From contig NC_080075.1 of assembly GCF_949987535.1 (NCBI RefSeq), positions 1,984,001-2,048,000 on the forward strand: a DNA stretch of 64,000 bases, read 5' to 3'. A program made the position numbers and the translations under genes. Below are positions 25,901-36,190 of the stretch, in pieces (within the stretch, counting starts at the first letter, position 1; the number at the start of each line of letters is the position of its first letter). The stretch comes from Balaenoptera acutorostrata. Taxonomy: Eukaryota > Chordata > Mammalia > Artiodactyla > Balaenopteridae. The notes beneath the pieces are model-generated. The model was not told the DNA's origin and made no database searches. It worked only from the letters and a program-made list of their open reading frames with translations.

Positions 25901-27335
25901 TATTTCCTGCCCTTTTTCATTATGGTCCACCTTCCTTTTTCTAACCGGTGTTTAGTGACAGGTCAGAATGATGGCAAAACAGCTGTTGGAGCCCAGCATC
26001 CTGCCTAGTGCACACCAGGGGCTCGGTACACGGTGGTTTTGTTATTAACTTGGGGCCTCAGAGTAGACAGTGACCCTCACGAGCCCTGTTCTACCCCGGG
26101 TGTCCTCCCAGTTGCATCTCTGAGTTGGCCTGGGAGCCAGTCTTTGAGTTTTCTTGACTCGACTTGGGACCAGGGGTCTCTGAAGAGAGAGTGCCCTCCA
26201 GAGGCTCTGAAGCCGCCTTCCTAGAACCCAGGCCCCCAGAAGATGCTCCAGGAGCTCTCACACCGAGGTTTCCCCCACCCACCAAGCCTTCCCGTCTGCT
26301 CCCTGGACCACGTCACATCCCCGTCGGGGCCTCCTCCCCCACCCCAATCCCTCAGCCAAGTCCTCTGAATTTCTCTCTCTGGCAGATCTCCCGGAAGGTT
26401 TTGTGGATTTAAGAAATTAAATCCAAAAATCGTATTCACACAGTGATTGTGAAGATGTCAGAAGTTGTATGCTTCTGAAAATGCAACCACTAAGGTAGAA
26501 ACAGCTGATGTATAAGATTGGGAGGGTTTTTTTCCCTTTGAGAAGGCTTTTTGTTGTTGTTAGTATATTAGATACACATTTTACAGTTGAATCCAGACTA
26601 CGTTTTACTATATAAAACATGGGAGAAAAGAGAAACACAGCATGATTATATTATGTTATAAAGGGACATCCTAATTGTGTGGTATAGAGAGAAGGAAGAT
26701 AGGTCAATATTTCCGTCATAATTGTTCAGAGATTTTTTTCAAATTCGAGAAACAATTTAGTCAAAGCCTTTTTGAAAGTACCGTGTGTTTTTCCATGTCT
26801 TTAGGGAGGTGACAAGGTAAGAACACAAGAGTCCAGAGTCACGAGGCATAGACGAGACACCTGACCCATCGTGAATTGTTATCAAAACAGGGCTTTGCTG
26901 TTAGACAATAGTCTTTGTAAGTTTTGGAGTATCTGGAAACTTGATAAGCACAACTTTTCTCATTCATATTTAAAAATCGGACTGGATTAAATGTCCAACA
27001 CTAAAACAGTGAAATAAGGATGTGGGGAAGAAATACCCACGCCCCCAAAAAAAACCACGTAGCCTATGATAACTCTGAAAATGTACTCACGTGGCAGTTA
27101 ACTATTCTGTGCAGATGATATGTCCCTTTTCTTTGGACCTGGAGTATAATTCTTTCTTTTGATGCAGTCTTGTCCTATAACATCTCTGCTCGGCTTTTGT
27201 GGACGGCCCCTGGATGAAAAAGAATACTACTAAATATTTCTGTTAAGTGGCCATAATATTCTAAGCAGATTCACTAAAGTGATACACTATAAATCTACTA
27301 AAGTGAGTTATCATTTTCTAGGGAAATACTATTTT
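22906..27335. other. 4.4-kb repeat-poor unique block
   Basis: The longest part of the window in which I recognise almost no interspersed repeat. It contains a purine-rich patch (25,470-25,560) and a TG repeat (25,745-25,795). Several frames of 100-150 codons (e.g. 23681-24136, 24993-25349) have no domain signature. Low repeat density can indicate selection against insertions, for example around regulatory DNA, but that is inference. Confidence 0.4.
25745..25795. repeat. TG microsatellite
   Basis: Interrupted (TG)n run within the unique block. Confidence 0.85.
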
Positions 27336-27350
27336 AAAAATGATGATCCA
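27336..27350. repeat. left TSD of full-length L1
   Basis: 'aaaaatgatgatcca', repeated perfectly at 35635-35649. The preceding 'atttt' gives a TTTT/AAAAA-type nick site, the usual L1 endonuclease target. Confidence 0.97.
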
Positions 27351-27359
27351 GAGGGAGGG

Positions 27360-27371
27360 GCAAGATGGCGG
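27360..27371 (+). promoter_or_regulatory. YY1-type box at L1 5' edge
   Basis: 'caagatggcgg' begins 10 bases inside the element. In human L1 a YY1 site at about +13 to +21 directs transcription to start at the 5' end; the same word and position here suggest a conserved role. Binding itself is inferred. Confidence 0.75.
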
Positions 27372-28560
27372 AAGAGTAAGACGCGGAGATCACCTTCCTT
27401 CCCACAGATACAGTAGAAATACATCTACACATGGAACTGCTCCTACAGAACACCTACTGAACGCTGGCAGAAGACCTCAGACCTCCCAAAAGGCAAGAAA
27501 CTCCCCCCGTACTTGGGTGGGGCAAAAGAAAATAACAGAGACAAAAGAATAGGGACGGGCCCTGCACCAGTGGGAGGGAGCCGTGAGGGAGGAAAGGTGT
27601 CCACGCACTAGGAGCCCCTTCGTGGGCGGAGACTGCGGGTGGCGGGGGTGGGGGGGGGGAAGCTTCGGAGCCGCGGAGGAGAGCGCAGCCACAGGGGTGC
27701 GGAGGGCAAAGCGGAGAGGTTCCCGCACGGAGGCTCGGCGCCGAGCAGCACTCACCAGCCCGAGAGGCTTGTCTGCTCCCCCGCCGGGGCGGGCGGGGCT
27801 GGGAGCTGAGGCTCGGGCTGCGGTCGGATCGCAGGGAGAGGACTGGGGCTGGCAGCGTGAACACAGCCTGAAGGGGTTAGCGCACCACAGCTAGCCGGGA
27901 GGGAGTCCGGGGAAAAAGTCTGCAGCTGCCGAAGAGGCAAGAGACTTTTTCTTGCCTCTTAGTTTCGCTGCGCGCAAGGAGAGGGGATTCAGAGCGCCGC
28001 CTAAACGAACTTCAGAGACTGGCGCGAGCCGCAGCCATCAGCGCGGACCCCAGAGACGGGCGTGAGACGCTAAGGCTGCTGCTGCCGCCACCGAGAAGCC
28101 TGTGTGCGAGCACAGGTCACTCTCCACACCGCCCCTCCCGGGAGCCTGTGCAGCCCGCCACTGCCAGGGTCCCGTGATCTGGGCACAACTTCCCCGGGAG
28201 AACGCACGGCGCGCCTCGGGCTGCTGCAACGTCACGACGCCTCTGACGCCGCAGGCTCGCCCCGCCTCCTCCGTGCCCCTCCCTCCCCGCGGCCTGGGTG
28301 AGCCAGAGCCCCCGAAGCAGCTGCTCCTTTGACCACGTCCTGTCTGGGCGGGGAACAGACGCCCTCAGGCGACCTACACGCAGAGGCGGGGCGAGATCCA
28401 AAGCTGAACCCCAGGAGCTGTGCGAACAGGGAAGAGAAGGGGAAATCTCTCCCAGCAGCCTCAGAAGCAGCGGATTAAATCTCCACAATCAACTTGATGT
28501 ACCCTGCATCTGTGGAATACCTGAATAGACAACGAATCATCCCAAATTCAAGAGGTGGAC
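27372..28560 (+). promoter_or_regulatory. L1 5'UTR with internal promoter region, CpG-rich
   Basis: GC- and CpG-rich leader sharply different from the AT-rich flanks; the richest part is about 27,590-28,400. In L1s this region is an internal pol II promoter and a methylation target. The several 75-136-codon frames here on both strands (for example 27,454-27,864 minus and 28,117-28,488 minus) are products of high GC content, not genes. Confidence 0.8.
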
Positions 28561-28689
28561 TCTGGGAGCAGGAGATATTAATTTTTCCCCTTTTCCTTTT
28601 TTTGTGAGTGTATATGTATATGCTTCTGGGTGAGATTTTGTCTGTATAGCTTTGCTTTCACCATTAGTCCTAGGGTTAGGTCCGTCCAT

Positions 28690-28905
28690 GTTTTTCTTTT
28701 TGTTTTTTTTTGTTTTTCTTACTTAAAAATTTTTTTTTCCTAATAAATGTTTTCTTAATAATTTTTTCCTTATTTTCAATTTTTAGAAATTAAAAAAAAT
28801 TTTAATAAGTTTTTTCATATTTTTTATTTTAAAAAATTAAATTTTTTCTTAATAATTTTTTTCTTATTTTTTACTATAAAAAATTAATAAATTTATTTTT
28901 AAAAA
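28690..28905 (+). repeat. T-rich degenerate repeats in L1 leader
   Basis: A unit starting 'ttcttaataatttttt' occurs near 28,752 and 28,847, and again at 29,859 beyond the nested insert. It looks like a degenerate array belonging to the L1 leader, and it obscures the TSD of the nested insertion. Confidence 0.6.
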
Positions 28906-29830
28906 TTATGTCTTCTTTGGAGAAATGTCTATTTAGGTCTTCTGCCCATTTTTGGATTGGGGTGTTAATTTCTTTAATATTGAGCTGAATGAGCTGTTTA
29001 TATATTTTGGAGATTAATCCTTTGTCCGTTGATTCGTTTGCAAATATTTTCTCCCATTCCGAGGGAAAACATACAGACAGCCACGAAGCAAATGAAAAGA
29101 TGCTCAACATCACTAATTATTAGAGAAATGCAAATCAAAATTACAATGAGGTATCACCTCACTCCTGTTAGAATGGGCATCATCAGAAAATCTACAAACA
29201 ACAAATGCTGGAGAGGGTGTGGAGAAAAGGGAACTCTCTTGCACTGTTGGTGGGAATGTAAATTGATACAGCCACTATGGAGAACAATATGGAGGTTCCT
29301 TAAAAAACTAAAAATAGAATTACCATATGACCCAGCAATCCCACTACTGGGCATATACCCAGAGAAAACCGTAATTCAAAAAGACACATGCACCCGAATG
29401 TTCATTGCAGCACTATTTACAATAGCCAGGTCATGGTAGCAACCTAAATGCCCATCAACAGACGAATGGATAAAGAAGTTGTAGTACATATATACAATGG
29501 AATATTACTCAGCCATAAAAAGGAACGAAATTGAGTCATTTGTTGAGAAGCGGATGGATCTAGAGACTGTCACACAGAGTGAAGTAAGTCAGAAAGAGAA
29601 AAACAAATATCGTATATTAATGCATGTATGTGGAACCTAGAAAAATGGTACAGATGAGCCGGTTTGCAGGGCAGAAGTTGAGACACAGATGTAGAGAATG
29701 GACATATGGACACCAAGGGGGGAAAACTGCGGTGGGTTGGGGATGGTGGTGTGCTGAATTGGGGGATTGGGATTGACATGTATACACTGATGTGTATAAA
29801 AGTGATGCCTAATAAGAAAAAAAAAAATTA
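28906..29830 (+). mobile_element. nested L1 with 5' inversion (twin-priming structure)
   Basis: 28,906-29,066 is antisense ORF2 sequence corresponding to host positions of about 34,506-34,663; 29,069-29,815 is sense ORF2 end plus 3'UTR from about 34,661-equivalent onwards, followed by an A-rich tail. The two parts meet at one ORF2 site with shared 'acata', and the inverted part has its ORF2-3' side outward. This is the arrangement expected of twin priming. The 3' end ('cactgatgtgtataaaag', then 'taataag' and A's) differs from the host L1's own 3'UTR, so the nested copy comes from another subfamily or used an earlier poly(A) site. Confidence 0.93.
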
Positions 29831-30460
29831 AAAAAAATTTTTTTTCTGAATACATTTATTCTTAATAATTTTTTTCTTATTTTTTATTATAATAGCTTTG
29901 TTTTATTTTATTTTATCGTCTTTCTTTCTTTCTTTCTATTTTTCTCTCCCTTTTATTCTGAGCTGTGTGGATGAAAGGCTCTTGGTGCTCCAGCCAGGCA
30001 TCAGGGCTGTGCCTCTGAGGTGGGAGAGCCAACTTCAGGACACTGGTCCACAAGAGACCTCCCAGCTCCACGTAATACCAAATGGCAAAAATCTCTCAGA
30101 GATCTCCATCTCAACATCAAGACCCAACTTCACTCAATGAGCAGCAAGCTACAGTGCTGGACACCCTATGCCAAACAACTAGCAAGACAGGAACACAGCC
30201 CCATCCATTAGCAGAGAGGCTGCCTAAAATCATAATAAGGCCACAGACACCCCAAAACACACCACCAGACGTAGACGTGCCCACCAGAAAGACAAGATCC
30301 AACCTCATCCACCAGAACACAGGCACTAGTCCCCTCCACCAGGAAGCCTACACAACCCACTGAACCAACCTTAGCCACTGGGGACAGATACCAAAAACAA
30401 CGGGAACTACGAACCTGCAGCCTGTGAAAAGGAGACCCCAAACACAGTAAGATAAGCAAA

Positions 30461-31354
30461 ATGAGAAGACAAAAAACCACACAGCAGGTGAAGGAGCAGG
30501 GTCAAAACACACCAGACCTAACAAATGAAGAGGAAATAGGCAGTCTACCTGAAAAAGAATTCAGAATAATGATAGTAAAGATGATCCAAAATCTTGGAAA
30601 TAGAATAGACAAAATGCAAGAAACATTTAACAAGGACGTAGAAGAACTAAAGAGGAACCAAGCAACGATGAAAAACACAATAAATGAAATTAAAAATACT
30701 CTAGACGGGATCAATAGCAGAATAACTGAGGCAGAAGAACGGACAAATGACCTGGAAGACAGAATGGTGGAATTCACTGCTGCGGAACAGACTAAAGAAA
30801 AAAGAATGAAAAGAATTGAGGACAGTCTCAGAGACCTCTGGGACAACATTAAACGCACCAACATTCGAATTATAGGGATCCCAGAAGAAGAAGAGAAAAA
30901 GAAAGGGACTGAGAAAATATTTGAAAAGATTATAGTTGAAAACTTCCCTAATATGGGAAAGGAAATAGTTAATCAAGTCCAGGAAGCACAGAGAGTCCCA
31001 TACAGGATAAATCCAAGGAGAAACACGCCAAGACACATATTAATCAAACTCTCAAAAATTAAATATAAAGAAAACATATTAAAAGCAGCAAGGGAAAAAC
31101 AACAAATAACACACAAGGGAATCCCCATAAGGTTAACAGCTGATCTTTCACCAGAAACTCTGCAAGCCAGAAGGGAGTGGCAGGATATACTCAAAGTCAT
31201 GAAGGAGAAAAACCTACAACCAAGGTTACTCTACCCAGCAAGGATCTCATTCAGATTTGATGGAGAAATTAAAACCTTTACAGACAAGCAAAAGCTGAGA
31301 GAGTTCAGCACCACCAAACCAGCTTTACAACAAAGGCTAAAGGAACTTCTCTAG
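30461..31354 (+). CDS. L1 ORF1 protein (RNA-binding nucleic-acid chaperone), intact
   Basis: A 297-residue open frame from ATG to TAG. ORF1p coats L1 RNA as a trimer and is needed for cis retrotransposition in the cytoplasmic RNP. Residues ~28-125 form a heptad-like, Lys/Glu-rich coiled coil ([12 protein letters not shown]…[18 protein letters not shown]). The RRM-like domain covers ~133-227 ([13 protein letters not shown] start, [10 protein letters not shown] strand). The C-terminal domain covers ~228-290 ([12 protein letters not shown]…[12 protein letters not shown]). The length is a little under human ORF1p (338), mainly in the N-terminal part. The start is set by the ATG after 'gataagcaaa'; stops precede it. 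No internal stop or frameshift. Confidence 0.95.
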   Translation: MRRQKTTQQVKEQGQNTPDLTNEEEIGSLPEKEFRIMIVKMIQNLGNRIDKMQETFNKDVEELKRNQATMKNTINEIKNTLDGINSRITEAEERTNDLEDRMVEFTAAEQTKEKRMKRIEDSLRDLWDNIKRTNIRIIGIPEEEEKKKGTEKIFEKIIVENFPNMGKEIVNQVQEAQRVPYRINPRRNTPRHILIKLSKIKYKENILKAAREKQQITHKGIPIRLTADLSPETLQARREWQDILKVMKEKNLQPRLLYPARISFRFDGEIKTFTDKQKLREFSTTKPALQQRLKELL

Positions 31355-31412
31355 GCAAGAAACACAAGAGAAGGAAAACACCTACAATAACAAACACAAA
31401 ATATTTAAGAAA

Positions 31413-34400
31413 ATAGGAATAGGAACATACATATCAATAATTACCTTAAATGTAAATGGATTAAATGCTCCCACCAAAAGACACAGGCTGGCTGAATGGA
31501 TACAAAAACAAGACCCATATATATGCTGTCTACAAGAGACCCACTTCAGACCTAGAGACACATACAGACTGAAAGTGAGGGGATGGAAAAAGATATTCCA
31601 TGCAAATGGAAATCAAAAGAAAGCTGGAGTAGCAATTCTCATATCAGACAAAATAGACTTTAAAATAAAGACTATTATAAGAGACAAAGAAGGACACTAT
31701 ATAATAATCAAGGGATCGATCCAAGAGGAAGGTATAACAATTGTAAATATTTATGCACCCAACATAGGAGCACCTCAATACATAAGGCAAAAACTAACAG
31801 CCATAAAAGGGGAAATCAACAGTAACACAATCATAGTAGGGGACTTTAACACTCCACTTTCACCAATGGACAGATCATCCAAAATGAAAATAAATAAGGA
31901 AACACAAGCTTTAAATGATACATTAAACAAGATGGACTTAATTGATATTTATAGGACATTCCACCCAAAAACAACAGAATATACATTTTTCTCAAGTGCT
32001 CATGGAACGTTCTCCAGGATAGATCATATCTTGGGTCACAAATCAAGCCTTGGTACATTTAAGATAATTGAAATCGTATCAAGTATCTTTTCCAACCACA
32101 ATGCTATGAGACTAGATATCAATTACAGGAAAAGATCTGTAAAAAATACAAACACATGGAGGCTACACAATACACTACTTAATAACGAAGTGATCACTGA
32201 AGAAATCAAAGGGGAAATCAAAAAATACCTAGAAACAAATGACAATGGAGACACAACGACCCAAAACCTATGGGATGCAGCAGAAGCAGTTCTAAGAGGG
32301 AAGTTTATAGCAATACAAGCCTACATCAAGAAACAGAAAACATCTCGAATAAACAACCTAACCTTGCACCTAAAGCAATTAGAGAAAGAAGAGCAAAAAA
32401 CCCCCAAAGCTAGCAGAAGGAAAGAAATCATAAAAATCAGATCAGAAATAAATGAAAAAGAAATGAAGGAAACAATAGCAAAAATCAATGAAACTAAAAG
32501 CTGGTTCTTCGAGAAGATAAACAAAATTGATAAACCATTAGCCAGACTCATCAAGAGAAAAAGGGAGAAGACTCAAATTAATAGAATTAGAAATGAAAAA
32601 GAAGAAGTAACCACTGACACTGCAGAAATACAAACGATCATGAGAGATTACTACAAGCAACTCTATGCCAATAAAATGGACAACCTGGAAGAAATGGACA
32701 GATTCCTAGAAATGCACAAACTGCCAAGACTGAACCAGGAAGAAATAGAAAATATGAACAGACCAATCACAAGCACTGAAATTGAAACTGTGATTAAAAA
32801 CCTTCCAACAAACAAAAGCCCAGGACCAGATGGCTTCACAGGTGAATTCTATCAAACATTTAGAGAAGAGCTAACACCTATCCTTCTCAAACTCTTCCAA
32901 AATATTGCAGAGGGAGGAACACTCCCAAACTCATTCTACGAGGCCACCATCACCCTGATACCAAAACCAGACAAAGATGTCACAAAGAAAGAAAACTACA
33001 GGCCAATATCACTGATGAACATAGATGCAAAAATCCTCAACAAAATACTAGCAAACAGAATCCAACAGCACATTAAAAGGATCATACACCATGATCAAGT
33101 GGGGTTTATTCCAGGAATGCAAGGATTCTTCAATATACGTAAATCAATCAACGTTATACATCATATTAACCAACTGAAGGAGAAAAACCATATGATCATC
33201 TCAATAGATGCAGAGAAAGCTTTCGACAAAATTCAACACCCATTTATGATAAAAGCCCTGCAGAAAGTAGGCATAGAGGGAACTTTCCTCAACATAATAA
33301 AGGCCATATATGACAAACCCACAGCCAACATTGTCCTCAATGGTGAAAAACTGAAATCATTTCCACTAAGATCAGGAACAAGACAAGGTTGCCCACTCTC
33401 ACCACTATTATTCAACATAGTTTTGGAACTTTTAACTACAGCAATCAGAGAAGAAAAAGAGATAAAAGGAATCCAAATCGGAAAAGAAGAAGTAAAGCTG
33501 TCACTGTTTGCAGATGACATGATACTATACATAGAGAATCCTAAAACTGCCACCAGAAAACTACTAGAGCTAATCAATGAATTTGGTAAAGTAGCAGGAT
33601 ACAAAATTAATGCACAGAAATCTCTTGCATTCCTATATACTAATGATGAAAAATCTGAAAGTGAAATTAAGAAAACACTCCCGTTTACCATTGCAACAAA
33701 ATAATAAAATATCTAGGAATAAACCTACCTAAGGAGACAAAAGACCTGTATGCAGAAAATTATAGGACACTGATGAAAGAAATTAAAGATGATACAAATA
33801 GATGGAGAGATATACCATGTTCTTGGATTGGAAGAATCAACATTGTGAAAATGACTATACTACCCAAAGCAATCTACAGATTCAATGCAATCCTTATCAA
33901 ACTAGCAATGGCATTTTTCACAGAACTAGAACAAACAATTTCACAATTTGTATGGAGACACAAAAGACCCCGAATAGCCAAAGCAATCTTGAGAACGAAA
34001 AATGGAGCTGGAGGAATCAGGCTCCCTGACTTCAGACTATATTACGAAGCTACAGTAATCAAGACAGTTTGGTACTGGCACAAAAACAGAAATATAGATC
34101 AATGGAACAGGATAGAAAGCCCAGAGATAAATCCACGCACATATGGTCACCTTATCTTTGATAAAGGAGGCAAGCATATACAGTGGAGAAAAGACAGCCT
34201 CTTCAATAAGTGGTGCTGGGAAAATTGGACAGGTACATGTAAAAGTATGAAATTAGAACACTCCCTGACACCATACACAAAAATAAACTCAAAATGGATT
34301 AAAGACCTAAGTGTAAAGCCAGACACTATCAAACTCTTAGAGGAAAACATAGGCAGAACACTCTATGACATAAATCACAGCAAGATCCTTTTTGACCCAG

Positions 34401-35275
34401 CTCCTAGAGAAATGGAAATAAAAACACAAATAAACAAATGGGACCTAATGAAACTTAAAAGCTTTTGCACAGCAAAGGAAACCATAAACAAGACCAATAG
34501 ACAACCCTTAGAATGGGAGAAAATATTTGCAAATGAAGCAACTGACAAAGGATTAATCTCCAAAATTTACAAGCAGCTCATGCAGCTCAATAACAAAAAA
34601 ACAAACAACCCAATCCAAAAATGGGCAGAAGACCTAAATAGACATTTCTCCAAAGAAGATATACAGATTGCCAACAGACACATGAAAGGATGCTCAACAT
34701 CCTTAATCATTAGAGAAATGCAAATCAAAACTACAATGAGGTATCATCTCACACCCGTCAGAATGGCCATCATCAAAAAATCTAGAAAGAATAAGTGCTG
34801 GAGAGGGTGTGGAGAAAAGGGAACACTCTTGCACTGTTGGTGGGAATGTAAATTGATACAGCCACTATGGAGAACAGTATGGAGGTTCCTTAAAAAACTA
34901 AAAATAGAACTACCATACGACCCAGCAATCCCACTACTGGGCATATACCCTGAGAAAACCATAATTCAAAAAGAGTCATGTACCAAAATGTTCATTGCAG
35001 CTCTATTTACAATAGCCAGGACATGGAAGCAACCTAAGTGTCCATCATCGGATGAATGGATAAAGAAGATGTGGCACATATATACAATGGAATATTACTC
35101 AGCCATAAAAAGAAATGAAATGGAGGTATTTGTAATGAGGTGGATGGAGTTAGAGTCTGTCATACAGAGTGAAGTAAGTCAGAAAGAGAAAAACAAATAC
35201 AGTATGCTAACACATATATATGGAATCCAAGGGGAAAAAAAGGTCAAGAAGAACCTAGTGGCAAGATGGGAATAA
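31413..35275 (+). pseudogene. L1 ORF2 (endonuclease-reverse transcriptase), broken
   Basis: ORF2p nicks target DNA and reverse-transcribes L1 RNA. Seen here: APE-type endonuclease with Glu in QETH (31,536), Asp in DFNTPL (31,842) and Asp in RIDHILGH (32,022); reverse transcriptase with [14 protein letters not shown] (~32,993), SIDAEKAFD (~33,202) and FADD (33,507-33,518); C-terminal Cys/His segment [14 protein letters not shown] (~34,797-34,840). Defects: no ATG at the expected beginning (ATA codons at 31,413/31,419; first start-like codon is GTG at 31,575); the endonuclease SDH motif reads SNH (Asn codon at 32,094); a one-base loss shifts the frame at ~33,701 and creates TAA (33,702-33,704), while the downstream frame is open from ~33,704; the normal stop is CAA (35,228), adding about 16 codons. 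Confidence 0.95.
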
Positions 35276-35634
35276 AGACACAGACCTACTAAAGAATGGA
35301 CTTGAGGATATGGGGAGGGGGAGAGTTGAGATGTGACAGGGTGAGAGAGTGTCATGGACATATATACACTACCAAATGTAAAATAGATAGCTAGTGGGAA
35401 GCAGCCGCATAGCACAGGGAGATCAGCTCGGTTCTTTGTGACTGCCTGGGGGGGGTGGGATGGGGAGGGTGGGACGGAGGGAGATGCGGGAGGGAGGAGA
35501 TATGGGAACGTGTGTATATGTGTAGCTGATTCACTTTGTTAGAAAGCAGAAACTAACACACCATTGTGAAGCAATTATACTTCAATAAATATGTTTAAAA
35601 ATAAAATAAAATAAAATAAAAATTTAAAAAAAAT
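35276..35634 (+). other. L1 3'UTR and A-rich tail
   Basis: Contains 'catagcacagggagatcag', a G-rich stretch (about 35,448-35,500), 'gtagctgattcactttg', AATAAA at 35,584 and an AAAAT-rich tail. The same 3'UTR type occurs at 41,037 and 41,974. Confidence 0.9.
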
Positions 35635-35649
35635 AAAAATGATGATCCA
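35635..35649. repeat. right TSD of full-length L1
   Basis: 'aaaaatgatgatcca', identical to 27,336-27,350. Confidence 0.97.
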
Positions 35650-35959
35650 ATATATAAGCACTAATTAAATTTGAAATGAATCCTCATTATTTAAGAATCT
35701 GCTAACTCAAAATTACTAGTAATTTAGACTGTGCATACCTGGGCTACCTTACCTTTCGGGTATAGTTGAAAAGAAATTGCTTGACCAAAATAATAATAAA
35801 TAGCAATAGCAATAATAGTAAAATGATAAGGGATATGTGTGAATTACTATATTGTTTTTCAAACCCATTTCATCTCTTGATTCCCTATCTCAGTGAAAGG
35901 CAGTGCCCGCCATTGGATGCTAGTCTTTCAGCCTTTTATGCCACAAATATTGTTTTGCA

Positions 35960-36190
35960 CTCAGCTCTGGATTAGCCACGGGGAGTGAAAGATGAATAAG
36001 ATCCGGAATATGCACCCAAAGAGCTCCCAGTCTGCTGCTGGCCACTCCTGAACAAACAACTATGATACACTGCGGGAGGCCATGTGATCAAGGCGGCAGG
36101 TGTTTGGCCAGCAGAGAGGAAGGGCAGACGTACCTTCAGGAGTGTCAGGAAAGGATCCCTAAAGAAGATGATGCTGAACTGACCGTAGAT
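35960..36190 (+). mobile_element. possible L2-like fossil
   Basis: 'gagtgaaagatgaataag', 'aagagctcccagtctg' and 'gaaaggatccctaaagaagatgatgctgaactga'-type wording (at 36,148-36,181) resemble L2-class old repeats. Weak. Confidence 0.35.

Larger units (their letters stand above)
27351..35634 (+). mobile_element. full-length L1 (LINE-1) retrotransposon
   Basis: Complete element bounded by 15-bp TSDs. Order: 5' edge with a YY1-type motif, GC-rich 5'UTR (about 27,351-28,560), T-rich tract, nested L1 (28,906-29,830), remaining leader, ORF1 (30,461-31,354), ~60-bp spacer, ORF2 (31,413-35,275, broken), 3'UTR with a G-rich segment (about 35,440-35,500), AATAAA (35,584) and an A-rich tail (35,597-35,634). 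Length 8.28 kb, about 7.36 kb without the nested insert. ORF1 is open and ORF2 is only lightly damaged, so the insertion is fairly young. It cannot retrotranspose alone because of the ORF2 lesions. Confidence 0.96.

Noticed and set aside
27454..28528. Several 90-136-codon frames on both strands in GC-rich DNA, looking like a CpG-island promoter with a gene start
   Set aside because: The region lies between the L1 TSD and ORF1 and is the L1 5'UTR; high GC lowers stop frequency.
28847..29890. ~30-bp near-identical flanking repeat read as a TSD of the nested L1
   Set aside because: A third copy of the unit at about 28,752 suggests a pre-existing array, and 30 bp exceeds the usual L1 TSD length.
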